Below are positions 1 to 6,641 of a stretch of DNA of 15,406 bases, one piece after another. The DNA lies in contig SMWY01000073.1 in the NCBI GenBank assembly GCA_004356555.1, positions 1 through 15,406 of the forward strand. The letters run 5' to 3'. The translations under genes and the position numbers were made by a program. How positions within the stretch are numbered: position 1 is the stretch's first letter; each line of letters opens with the position of its first letter. This DNA is from Candidatus Dadabacteria bacterium (lineage in GTDB: Bacteria; Desulfobacterota_D; UBA1144; Nemesobacterales; UBA2774). A model generated the notes under the pieces. It made no database searches. It had not been told where the DNA came from and worked only from the letters and a program-made list of their open reading frames with translations.

Positions 1-957
1 ATCCCTAATTGATTTAACTAATGATTTTGCAGCTCCGGGATTATGTGCGCTGTCTAAAATTAGAGGAGGCCTCTCTCTTAAGATTTCAAATCTCCCTTCC
101 CATTCTATATTGGATAAACCTTGTCGTAAAAAACTCTCCTCCATTTTTATTTTGTGCTTTTTGTGAATTACTTCTAAAGCCGCGATGGCTAAAGAGAGGT
201 TCTCTAATTGATAATGTCCTTTCAAGTTTGAACTTAGGTTATTAAACTTCCATCTTACACCTTTATAATAGAAATTATCAGTACTTTGTCCCTCTGTGAC
301 AAATTCTCTTCCGTAAACCATCAAAGCGGAGGAATTTTTGTTAGCCGTCTTTTCTATTACTTCAAATGCATCGCCCGTAGCGGCTGTTATAACCGGAACT
401 CCCGGCTTTATTATGCAGGCTTTTTCTGTCGCAATATCACTTATTTTTTCTCCCAAATACTCCGAGTGGTCTATTGAGATATTAGTTATTACTGAAGCAA
501 GAGGTGTAATTACATTTGTCGCGTCCCATCTTCCTCCCATTCCTACTTCCAGCACACTGAAATCAACTTTTTGCCTTGCGAAGTATACAAATGCTGCAGC
601 AGTTATTATTTCAAAATAACTGGGAGTTTCAGAAAGAGATTCCTGAACCGTTTCTTTGATCTCGAGGATTATCGATGATAAATCAGAGTCTGAAATTAGC
701 ACACCGTTTATTTTTATTCTTTCTGTGATATTGACCAGGTGAGGTGAGGTGTATAGACCTACAATATAGCCCTGAGCCGATAGAACTGATGATATGGCCG
801 ATGATACTGAACCCTTACCGTTAGTACCGGCAATAATAATTCCCGGATTTTTATCTTCAGGATTTCCGAGTGATTTAAGTAGCTCCTTTATACGATCGAG
901 CCCGGGTTTTACCTTGTGAAGGCCTAGTGAACTGAGGTAGGAGAGTCCATTTTGCAT
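1..957 (-). CDS. folC: Bifunctional folylpolyglutamate synthase / dihydrofolate synthase, partial (C-terminus beyond window)
   Basis: FolC adds glutamate to dihydropteroate and to folates in the cytoplasm, using ATP. I translated the minus strand from the ATG at 955-957; 319 residues are visible and the frame is open to base 1. The family is usually about 420-440 residues, so roughly the last quarter is missing. Visible signatures are the Mur-ligase-type P-loop GTNGKGS at residues 44-50, SPHL at 71-74, EVGMGGRWDATN at 137-148, NISIDH at 159-164, EKACIIK at 178-184 (more often EKAGIIK) and DSAHNP at 302-307 (more often DGAHNP). The ATG is the only ATG between the in-frame stop at 1018-1020 and the first conserved block, although no clear ribosome binding site precedes it. 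It is divergent from fur. With folP in the same window, it belongs to folate metabolism. Confidence 0.95.
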   Translation of the reverse strand, partial: MQNGLSYLSSLGLHKVKPGLDRIKELLKSLGNPEDKNPGIIIAGTNGKGSVSSAISSVLSAQGYIVGLYTSPHLVNITERIKINGVLISDSDLSSIILEIKETVQESLSETPSYFEIITAAAFVYFARQKVDFSVLEVGMGGRWDATNVITPLASVITNISIDHSEYLGEKISDIATEKACIIKPGVPVITAATGDAFEVIEKTANKNSSALMVYGREFVTEGQSTDNFYYKGVRWKFNNLSSNLKGHYQLENLSLAIAALEVIHKKHKIKMEESFLRQGLSNIEWEGRFEILRERPPLILDSAHNPGAAKSLVKSIRD

Positions 958-1018
958 TATTTTGCCAATATTATAATCAATAAGAACTATATCATAGTTG
1001 ATAGTACGGAGAAGATAC

Positions 1019-1037
1019 TATAATGGTAATCATTTCC
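1019..1037 (+). promoter_or_regulatory. Fur-box-like operator 1 in the folC-fur gap
   Basis: This 19-base site matches the classical E. coli Fur box (GATAATGATAATCATTATC) at 15 of 19 positions by my count. The core AATGGTAATCATT differs at one position from AATGATAATCATT. It begins with a TATAAT (1019-1024) that has a TTGATA 15 bases upstream (998-1003), a spacing too short for a confident promoter. It lies between divergent folC and fur, so a bound Fur protein could affect either gene. This is a match by eye to a known consensus, not a computed score. Confidence 0.5.
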
Positions 1038-1056
1038 AATTAGTAGTTTTCACCTC

Positions 1057-1085
1057 TTGATATTCTTTCCACTTTAGTTTATTAT
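1057..1085 (+). promoter_or_regulatory. Sigma-70-type promoter of the fur gene
   Basis: A TTGATA (1057-1062) and a TATTAT (1080-1085) are separated by exactly 17 bases, each box one mismatch from consensus. Transcription would begin near 1092 and give a leader of about 30 bases before the fur ATG at 1122. The palindromic operator at 1083-1103 overlaps the -10 box and the predicted start, a position suited to repression. Confidence 0.6.
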
Positions 1086-1103
1086 TGATATTAAATATCA
1101 ATA
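1083..1103 (+). promoter_or_regulatory. Fur-box-like palindromic operator 2 (likely autoregulatory)
   Basis: A perfect inverted repeat of 10 bases on each side of one central A (arms 1083-1092 and 1094-1103). The inner 15 bases (1086-1100, TGATATTAAATATCA) match the 7-1-7 Fur consensus TGATAATNATTATCA at 12 of the 14 defined positions. It covers the end of the -10 box and the predicted transcription start of fur. The inference is repression of fur by its own product. Confidence 0.55.
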
Positions 1104-1121
1104 TCGTAAAGGGGCTTTAAT

Positions 1122-1583
1122 ATGACTCCCGTAGCTAAAAGAAAGATGGAAAGAAGAAAAACATTCAATGATTATATAGCTAAAAAACAGCTAAAATCAA
1201 CTAAGCAAAGAGATATAATTTTCAATGAGTTCTTTAATTATTATATCGGCAGGCATGTAACGGTTGAAGAGCTTTATGAGGATATAAAAAGGAGCAATCC
1301 TTCCATTGGATTCGCAACAGTCTATAGAACCCTTAAATTATTTAAAGAGTCCGGTATTGCTTCTGAAAGGAATTTTGGTGACGGTAAAGCTCGGTATGAA
1401 CCAATAAGGTCTGAAACCGAACACCACCATCACATGATATGCACTGAGTGCGGAGACATTGTGGAGTTTGCAAACATGCAAATAGAGTCATGTTTGCATC
1501 AAGTTGCTAAGCTAAATGAGTTTAATGTTAAAAACCATAAGCTTGAAATTTATGGCCTTTGTTCATCTTGTGGGGAAAGTTGA
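1122..1583 (+). CDS. fur: Fur-family ferric uptake transcriptional regulator
   Basis: A 153-residue, metal-dependent DNA-binding repressor, close to the usual Fur length. The winged-helix domain holds the recognition region FATVYRTL at residues 64-71. The hinge and dimer domain carry H45, E93 (in RYEP), the cluster HHHH at 101-104, E115 (in GDIVEF) and H139, which fit Fur metal sites. CTEC (C107, C110) and CSSC (C147, C150) form a likely structural zinc site. Glu rather than Asp at the positions corresponding to PerR D85 and D104 favours an iron-sensing Fur over a peroxide-sensing PerR. The ATG has AAAGGGG seven bases upstream (1108-1114). Two Fur-like operators lie in the upstream gap. It converges on pdxJ with 39 bases between and no clear terminator. 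Zur or Mur cannot be excluded from sequence alone. Confidence 0.93.
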   Translation: MTPVAKRKMERRKTFNDYIAKKQLKSTKQRDIIFNEFFNYYIGRHVTVEELYEDIKRSNPSIGFATVYRTLKLFKESGIASERNFGDGKARYEPIRSETEHHHHMICTECGDIVEFANMQIESCLHQVAKLNEFNVKNHKLEIYGLCSSCGES

Positions 1584-1622
1584 CTCTAAAACTGGCTCTG
1601 CTTTTTTACCGTAGGAAGGAAT

Positions 1623-2336
1623 TTAGCTGCATAAAACAAGCATCTCACTTACCGCTTGTTCCATTCCCACTATAACCGACCTTGAAATAATACTATGTCC
1701 TATGTTTAACTCTTCAATCTCTTCAATCCACGCAATCGGTTCTACGTTTGTGTAGTCTAGCCCATGACCTGCCGTTACTCTAAGCTCTTGATCAAGGGCT
1801 ATCCCGACCGATTCTTCAATTTTTCTGAGCTCTTTATCTCTTTTACTTTCACTATTAGAATTAGCGTATAGGCCAGTATGGAGTTCAACCATGTCTGCAC
1901 CTATCTCTTTTGAAGCTTTAATCTGTTTACTATTGGGGTCAATAAATAGACTTACAAAAATCCCGGCGTCTCTTAACCTCTTAACTGCTTTAGAAACTGT
2001 TTTTATATTACCAATAACATCAAGTCCGCCTTCAGTTGTAAGTTCTTCCCTTTTCTCAGGCACGAGTGTTACCATATCAGGTTTGGTTTGAGATGCTATT
2101 GTGACCATCTCATTTGTAGCGGCCATTTCCATATTTAGTTTGGTTTTTACAGTTTGCCTCAAAATATGCAGGTCTCTATCTTGTATATGCCTTCTGTCTT
2201 CACGGAGATGAACAACTATTCCATGGGCGCCTGCTAACTCTGCTATAAATGCAGCCAGGACAGGGTCAGGCTCATTGGTTCCTCTTGCCTCTCTTACCGT
2301 TGCAACGTGGTCTACGTTAACATTTAACTTGGGCAT
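1623..2336 (-). CDS. pdxJ: Pyridoxine 5'-phosphate synthase
   Basis: PdxJ condenses 1-deoxy-D-xylulose 5-phosphate with 3-amino-2-oxopropyl phosphate to make pyridoxine 5'-phosphate, the last step of the DXP-dependent vitamin B6 route in the cytoplasm. The 237 residues match the family length. Seen motifs are NVDHVATVR at 7-15, HLREDRRHI at 43-51 (H43, R45, H50), NMEMAAT at 68-74 with the likely catalytic E70, VPEKREE and TTEGGLD at 92-106, AGHGLDYTN at 189-197 with H191, and the phosphate-binding HSIISRSVI at 214-222. Its ATG shares one base with the glmM stop (TAATG at 2334-2338), which suggests translational coupling. It is the last gene of the ftsH operon and converges on fur. A typical copy with no missing key residue. 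Confidence 0.97.
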   Translation of the reverse strand: MPKLNVNVDHVATVREARGTNEPDPVLAAFIAELAGAHGIVVHLREDRRHIQDRDLHILRQTVKTKLNMEMAATNEMVTIASQTKPDMVTLVPEKREELTTEGGLDVIGNIKTVSKAVKRLRDAGIFVSLFIDPNSKQIKASKEIGADMVELHTGLYANSNSESKRDKELRKIEESVGIALDQELRVTAGHGLDYTNVEPIAWIEEIEELNIGHSIISRSVIVGMEQAVSEMLVLCS

Positions 2337-3715
2337 TACCTATTTACTCCTAATTCCTTCTCTATTGTTTGTGCCAACTCCTGCGCAATCTCATTTATAA
2401 GAGACTCATCTTCACCTTCTACCATAACCCTTGAAATTGGTTCTGTTCCTGAGAATCTAATATTGATACGTCCTTTCCCATTTAGTCGGTCCTCATTTTT
2501 CTTAATCTGTTTACTAAGTTCTGGGATCTTGTTTAAATCCTTTTTTTCTTCCACTCTGACATTCAGTAAAACTTGAGGGTAGAGATCTATGATTGTTGCA
2601 AGCTCAGAAAGAGACTTCTCTTTTGCTTTCATTATCCCAAGGACCTGAAGTGCAGCAAGCGTACCGTCACCAGTTGTTGTGTGATCGAGAAATATTATAT
2701 GGCCGGACTTCTCTCCCCCGAGGTTTGAATTTCTGGCTCTCATCTCTTCTACTACGTATCTGTCTCCGACTTGGGTTCTTATAAATTCTGCCCCCTGGTC
2801 CCGGATAAATCTTTCAAGAGCCATATTGCTCATAAGAGTTGTAATAATTGCATTTCCCTTCAGTTTGCCTTTTTCTATCATCTCTTGGGCGCATATGGCT
2901 ATGATTTTATCTCCATCAATAATATTTCCTTTTTCATCACAGAAAATAACCCTGTCCGCATCGCCGTCTAGTGCAATTCCCAAGTCGGCACCTGATTCTA
3001 ATACTTTTTCCCTGAGCAGTTCCGGGTTAAGCGAGCCGCAGTCAGTGTTGATGTTCTTACCATTTGGGTTTACTCCAATCGTTAACAGCTGAGCCCCTAA
3101 CTCCTGAAAAATAAGAGGTGCAACCTTATAGGCTGCGCCGTTTGCGCAGTCAAGGACTAGTTTTATTCCCTCAAGTGTCAAATCTGCAGGAAAGGAGTTC
3201 TTCGCGAATACTACATATCTCCCTGGGGCGTCATCTATTCTAAACGCTTTACCTATTTCATCTGGAGAAGATCTTATAAGCTTCTCCTCACCGTTGTAGA
3301 TCAAGTCCTCAATTTCCATTTCTTTCTCATCAGGCAGTTTGAAACCGAAACTATCAAATATTTTAATTCCGTTATCTTCGTAAGGGTTATGAGAAGCGGA
3401 TATAACGATTCCGGCATCAGCCCTCATGCTTGTAGTGATAAAAGCTATAGCCGGCGTGGGAAGCGGGCCCACCAAAAGAACGTCTGCGCCCATCGATGCG
3501 ATTCCTGATGATAGGGCTTGTTCAAATATATATCCGGATAGTCTCGTGTCTTTTCCAATGACTATCTTTGGTTTATAAGAGTTTTTTTTGTTTTGTTTTA
3601 ACGTATATGTGAGTGCTTTTCCAAGCTTCAAACTCATCTCTGGAGTCATAGGGTCATGATTTGCTAAACCCCTAATCCCGTCTGTTCCAAAAAGACGTTT
3701 ATGTGCATTCTTCAC
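2336..3715 (-). CDS. glmM: Phosphoglucosamine mutase
   Basis: GlmM interconverts glucosamine 6-phosphate and glucosamine 1-phosphate, on the way to UDP-GlcNAc for peptidoglycan and lipopolysaccharide. At 459 residues it is of usual length. It has GTDGIRG at 10-16, the phosphoserine loop SASHNP with catalytic S108, the magnesium loop DGDADR at 250-255, GGEKSGH in the sugar-binding domain, and the C-terminal phosphate loop RFSGTEP. The start is a GTG (3713-3715); GGAG at 3723-3726 with a 7-base spacer supports it. It follows ybbR by 14 bases and overlaps pdxJ by one base. In Firmicutes GlmM binds and inhibits CdaA, and the same gene order cdaA-ybbR-glmM is seen here. Whether that inhibition occurs in this organism is inference. 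Confidence 0.97.
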   Translation of the reverse strand: MKNAHKRLFGTDGIRGLANHDPMTPEMSLKLGKALTYTLKQNKKNSYKPKIVIGKDTRLSGYIFEQALSSGIASMGADVLLVGPLPTPAIAFITTSMRADAGIVISASHNPYEDNGIKIFDSFGFKLPDEKEMEIEDLIYNGEEKLIRSSPDEIGKAFRIDDAPGRYVVFAKNSFPADLTLEGIKLVLDCANGAAYKVAPLIFQELGAQLLTIGVNPNGKNINTDCGSLNPELLREKVLESGADLGIALDGDADRVIFCDEKGNIIDGDKIIAICAQEMIEKGKLKGNAIITTLMSNMALERFIRDQGAEFIRTQVGDRYVVEEMRARNSNLGGEKSGHIIFLDHTTTGDGTLAALQVLGIMKAKEKSLSELATIIDLYPQVLLNVRVEEKKDLNKIPELSKQIKKNEDRLNGKGRINIRFSGTEPISRVMVEGEDESLINEIAQELAQTIEKELGVNR

Positions 3716-3729
3716 TTGTTATCTCCAAT

Positions 3730-4710
3730 TTAATTGAGCCTAATATCAATTGTTTTGGGGGATTGCTTTTTTAACTTCAGTATGTCCTTATGAGGATAGT
3801 TAACCCCGACTTTAAGAGTATATTTTTTGATTTGATTGGATTTATTTATATTGCTGCCGTCAACAAATAATTCTATATCTTCACTGCTAAGATTATTTAT
3901 AATGCTAAACGGTCCTTCAAATGCAAGCTCAGTTGATATATTTCCGTTGGTTTCATACTTGTAGTCTTCAAAGTTTATGAAACTGATGTTTAGGTCATTA
4001 AATTCTTTCTCAAGAGTTTTTTCCTGAATATTTATAGTAACTTTTACAGTATTGTCGCCTACGATCTTTACAATGGAGTAGGGGGAGCGTAGAGGTACCT
4101 CAATAGTAAATTTTGATTTTTCACCTTTTACTGAAACCGGATCTGTAGTAATGCTGTTTATTTTAGTCAGGAGATTCTTTGGACCCTCAATACGGGCAGT
4201 AGATGCAGATAATTCAGGTTTACCTATAATTTCGTATCCCATTTCTGGAGCTCCAATACTGGGCTCGACTTTGACTCTCTTTTTTGAGAGTTTATCAGCT
4301 TCAATTTTGATCTCAGCCGGGCTTATTCCTGTAACCTGTACATCTCTTGGAGGAGTGATCTGGTCGGTGCCAATTTCGAATTTGGACATTCCACTAGATA
4401 TATTAGAAAGGTCAATTGTAAAAAGCATATTTTGAGATGTAATTGAAGAGAGTTGGCTGCGGGGCCCCCTGACTCTTAAATTTAATTTTTCAGGCGGGTT
4501 ATTAACTACTATGAGTCCCGGTGGTAAGTTCGCGTAATTTATATCAATAGTAATATTTTTTTCTACATCGTGCTGAAGATTTGCAACCAGCCAAAGGGAT
4601 ATAGCAATCACAAGAGCAAGAACCTTCTTCCCCATATTGTTTAGAAATGGAGTTCTATTGCCTTCTTGGTTCCCATTAGATTGAAACGGATGTTTTAGCC
4701 AGTCCACCAT
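3730..4710 (-). CDS. ybbR: YbbR-domain membrane protein (CdaR-like partner of CdaA)
   Basis: A 326-residue protein with one N-terminal membrane segment (about residues 28-45, after MGKK) followed by an outside region of beta-rich repeats. By spacing I see about three YbbR-type repeats (roughly 50-138, 140-230 and 232-326), with phrases such as LPPGLIVVNNPPEKLNLRV and LSASTARIEGP that are typical of the family. YbbR/CdaR proteins bind the diadenylate cyclase CdaA and modulate it in Firmicutes. The gene begins 9 bases after cdaA ends and glmM follows 14 bases later, so co-transcription is very likely. No strong ribosome binding site precedes the ATG; a start at M26 just before the membrane segment is possible. 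The exact effect on CdaA here is unknown. Confidence 0.88.
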   Translation of the reverse strand: MVDWLKHPFQSNGNQEGNRTPFLNNMGKKVLALVIAISLWLVANLQHDVEKNITIDINYANLPPGLIVVNNPPEKLNLRVRGPRSQLSSITSQNMLFTIDLSNISSGMSKFEIGTDQITPPRDVQVTGISPAEIKIEADKLSKKRVKVEPSIGAPEMGYEIIGKPELSASTARIEGPKNLLTKINSITTDPVSVKGEKSKFTIEVPLRSPYSIVKIVGDNTVKVTINIQEKTLEKEFNDLNISFINFEDYKYETNGNISTELAFEGPFSIINNLSSEDIELFVDGSNINKSNQIKKYTLKVGVNYPHKDILKLKKQSPKTIDIRLN

Positions 4711-4719
4711 GATAATTCG

Positions 4720-5541
4720 TTAGGTATTTGCCTGTTCACTCTTCTCCTTTTTTAGTGTAGGGGTTTCGGTGCTTAGTTTAGGTCGTTTAATACCCAGAGC
4801 ATCGAGCAGTGCATTATGAAGTGATGTTGCATCAAGCCCTCTTGTAATTTCTCCTGCTAATGCAACTGAAATAGTTCCCGTTTCCTCAGATACTACAACA
4901 ATTGCGGCGTCAGTTTCTGAAGAAAGTCCTATCGCGGCTCTGTGCCTTGTTCCCAAATCCCTTTCTATGTCGGGATCAGTGACCAAGGGGAAAAAAGAAC
5001 CTGCGGACGCGATTCTGTCTCCAACAATAATAATTCCACCGTCATGAAGTGGAGAAGACGGATTAAAAATGCTTATGATTAGCTCTCTTGATAATAGAGC
5101 GTCGATTCTCATCCCTATTTCAATAAAATCCGCTAGGCTATTGTTTCTTTCAATCACTATAAGCGCGCCTATCTGACGGTTAGCTAGATAACTGGAAGCT
5201 TTTACTACCTCTTCAACAAAAGACTCCTTTGTTTTTCCTGATGATATTTTGAGTAAGAAAGGTTTTCTGCCGATTGCGGCAAGCCCACGTCTAATATCGT
5301 GTTGAAATAGAATTACTACGATTAAAATTATTGAGCCCAGGAACTGCCCGAGTATCCAGTTTAGAGTGAATAGCCCTCCTTGGGAAAGGTAGAATAGAGC
5401 AAAGAGCAGTATTAGGCCGAATAATATCTGGAGTGCGCGTGTGCCTTCTATCATTGTGAGCGCGTAATAGATAATAAAAGCCACGAGTACAATGTCCAAT
5501 GTATCCCATATATATCTAAAATTTAGTATCGTATCAAACAT
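4720..5541 (-). CDS. cdaA: Diadenylate cyclase (cyclic di-AMP synthase), CdaA type
   Basis: CdaA makes cyclic di-AMP from two ATP at the inner face of the membrane. The 273 residues fit the family: three N-terminal hydrophobic segments (about 15-30, 37-53 and 62-80) and then a DisA_N (DAC) domain at about 85-240. The catalytic RHR motif is intact at 199-201 in GTRHRAAIG. The usual DGA motif reads DGG at 167-169 (LHDGGIII), a small change next to the metal- and ATP-binding aspartate, which is kept. The C-terminal 20 residues are polar and lysine-rich. It lies 40 bases after folP and 9 bases before ybbR, the gene for its usual partner. Activity is likely, since D167 and RHR are present, but the variant should be tested. 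Confidence 0.94.
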   Translation of the reverse strand: MFDTILNFRYIWDTLDIVLVAFIIYYALTMIEGTRALQILFGLILLFALFYLSQGGLFTLNWILGQFLGSIILIVVILFQHDIRRGLAAIGRKPFLLKISSGKTKESFVEEVVKASSYLANRQIGALIVIERNNSLADFIEIGMRIDALLSRELIISIFNPSSPLHDGGIIIVGDRIASAGSFFPLVTDPDIERDLGTRHRAAIGLSSETDAAIVVVSEETGTISVALAGEITRGLDATSLHNALLDALGIKRPKLSTETPTLKKEKSEQANT

Positions 5542-5581
5542 GATATTTTGCTAAAACGCCCTCGCTTATTTTGATTAATCT

Positions 5582-6559
5582 TTAATTCACATTTAAAACT
5601 GCATCAACCATTGTGCTTACTCTTTTCATCTGCGCTATGTCATGAACCCTGACGATAGATGCTCCGTTTAATATCCCGATAGCAACGGTAGCGGCCGTAC
5701 CTTCAAGTCTCTCGTCAATTTCGGCATTAAGAGTTTTGCCTATAAATGATTTATTAGAAGTTCCTATTAAAATAGGTTTTCCAAGTTCACGCAGTTTCTC
5801 TAAATTCTTAAGAAGAATGAGGTTTTGCTCCGCTGTTTTTCCAAAACCAAAACCGGGGTCTACTATTATGCTGTTTTTATCTATTCCGCTCTGTTCCGCA
5901 ATATTTATTGAAGCTCGAAGCGCTTCTATAACATCGTCTATTAGAGACTTATATTGAGTATTCTCTTGCATATCTTTGGGGCGTGACGGGGTATGAGCTA
6001 ATACTACACCCGCTCCATATTTTGAAGCTGTCTGAGCGATTTTCTCATCAAAGTTAAAACCGCTTATGTCATTTATAATGGAAGCTCCTTCCTTAAGTGC
6101 CCGAAGTGCAACCCCGGACTTTGTCGTATCAATAGAAACTATAATATCGAACCTTTTGTTAATTTCTTTTATTATCGGAATTACCCTTTCACACTCTTCT
6201 TCCTCACTTACTCCGTCAGAGCCGGGTCTTGTGGATTCCCCTCCGATATCAATTATATCGGCACCTTCATCTATCATTTGCTCAACATGCTGTAAGGCTT
6301 TATCTACTTGGGTGTATTTCCCGCCGTCATAAAAAGAATCAGGAGTAACGTTAAGCACGCCCATAATAAGGGTTTTTGTGCCTAATATGAGTTCCTTATC
6401 TCTACATTTGAAGATATTTTTTCTAAGAGGTGAGGTTCTGGTAGGCACCTCTTGAAATGGTGCCGGATTAACGTTGGTTGTTTTTCCTTGGGGGGGGGTT
6501 CCCTGCGTTGTTTTTTCCTGGATTTCCATTTCCGATCTTATTTTGGCCTGCCTCAACAA
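5582..6559 (-). CDS. folP: Dihydropteroate synthase with a long, low-complexity N-terminal leader
   Basis: FolP joins 6-hydroxymethyl-7,8-dihydropterin diphosphate to 4-aminobenzoate; it is the target of sulfonamides. Conserved blocks are MGVLNVTPDSF at 66-76, GGESTRPG at 106-113, SIDTTK at 142-147, NDISGF at 163-168, VDPGFGFGK at 233-241 and RVHD at 304-307. Two substrate-region blocks differ from the norm: the usual MHMxGTPKTMQ loop reads AHTPSRPKDMQ (188-198), and the usual SRKS reads SNKS (268-271). The 325-residue frame starts at a TTG (6557-6559). An in-frame ATG at 6527-6529 (residue 11) is an equally plausible start; neither has a strong ribosome binding site. About 50 Pro/Thr/Lys/Gln-rich residues precede the enzyme core, and they include a run of nine C on the coding strand (6490-6498). 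It is the second gene of the ftsH operon. Confidence 0.93.
   Translation of the reverse strand: MLRQAKIRSEMEIQEKTTQGTPPQGKTTNVNPAPFQEVPTRTSPLRKNIFKCRDKELILGTKTLIMGVLNVTPDSFYDGGKYTQVDKALQHVEQMIDEGADIIDIGGESTRPGSDGVSEEEECERVIPIIKEINKRFDIIVSIDTTKSGVALRALKEGASIINDISGFNFDEKIAQTASKYGAGVVLAHTPSRPKDMQENTQYKSLIDDVIEALRASINIAEQSGIDKNSIIVDPGFGFGKTAEQNLILLKNLEKLRELGKPILIGTSNKSFIGKTLNAEIDERLEGTAATVAIGILNGASIVRVHDIAQMKRVSTMVDAVLNVN
6490..6498. repeat. Nine-base G/C homopolymer inside the folP leader
   Basis: The plus strand has nine G in a row, so the coding strand of folP reads ACC CCC CCC CAA (residues 21-24). It lies downstream of both the TTG and ATG candidate starts and upstream of the enzyme core. 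Loss or gain of one base would throw the core out of frame. Such tracts can slip during replication, and they are also prone to sequencing error. Confidence 0.9.
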
Positions 6560-6641
6560 AAGCTCTAATTAAATAAAACTTAAGTATTATCACAAACTTC
6601 CTATTTATCTCTACAAACTATACTAATATGCCTTAATAAGA

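Noticed and set aside
970..975. Minus-strand TATAAT upstream of folC
   Set aside because: Only 12 bases before the folC ATG and no acceptable -35 at 16-18 bases; the region is AT-rich, so a chance match is likely.
1584..1622. Bidirectional terminator between convergent fur and pdxJ
   Set aside because: A run of six T is present but no stem of useful length precedes it on either strand.
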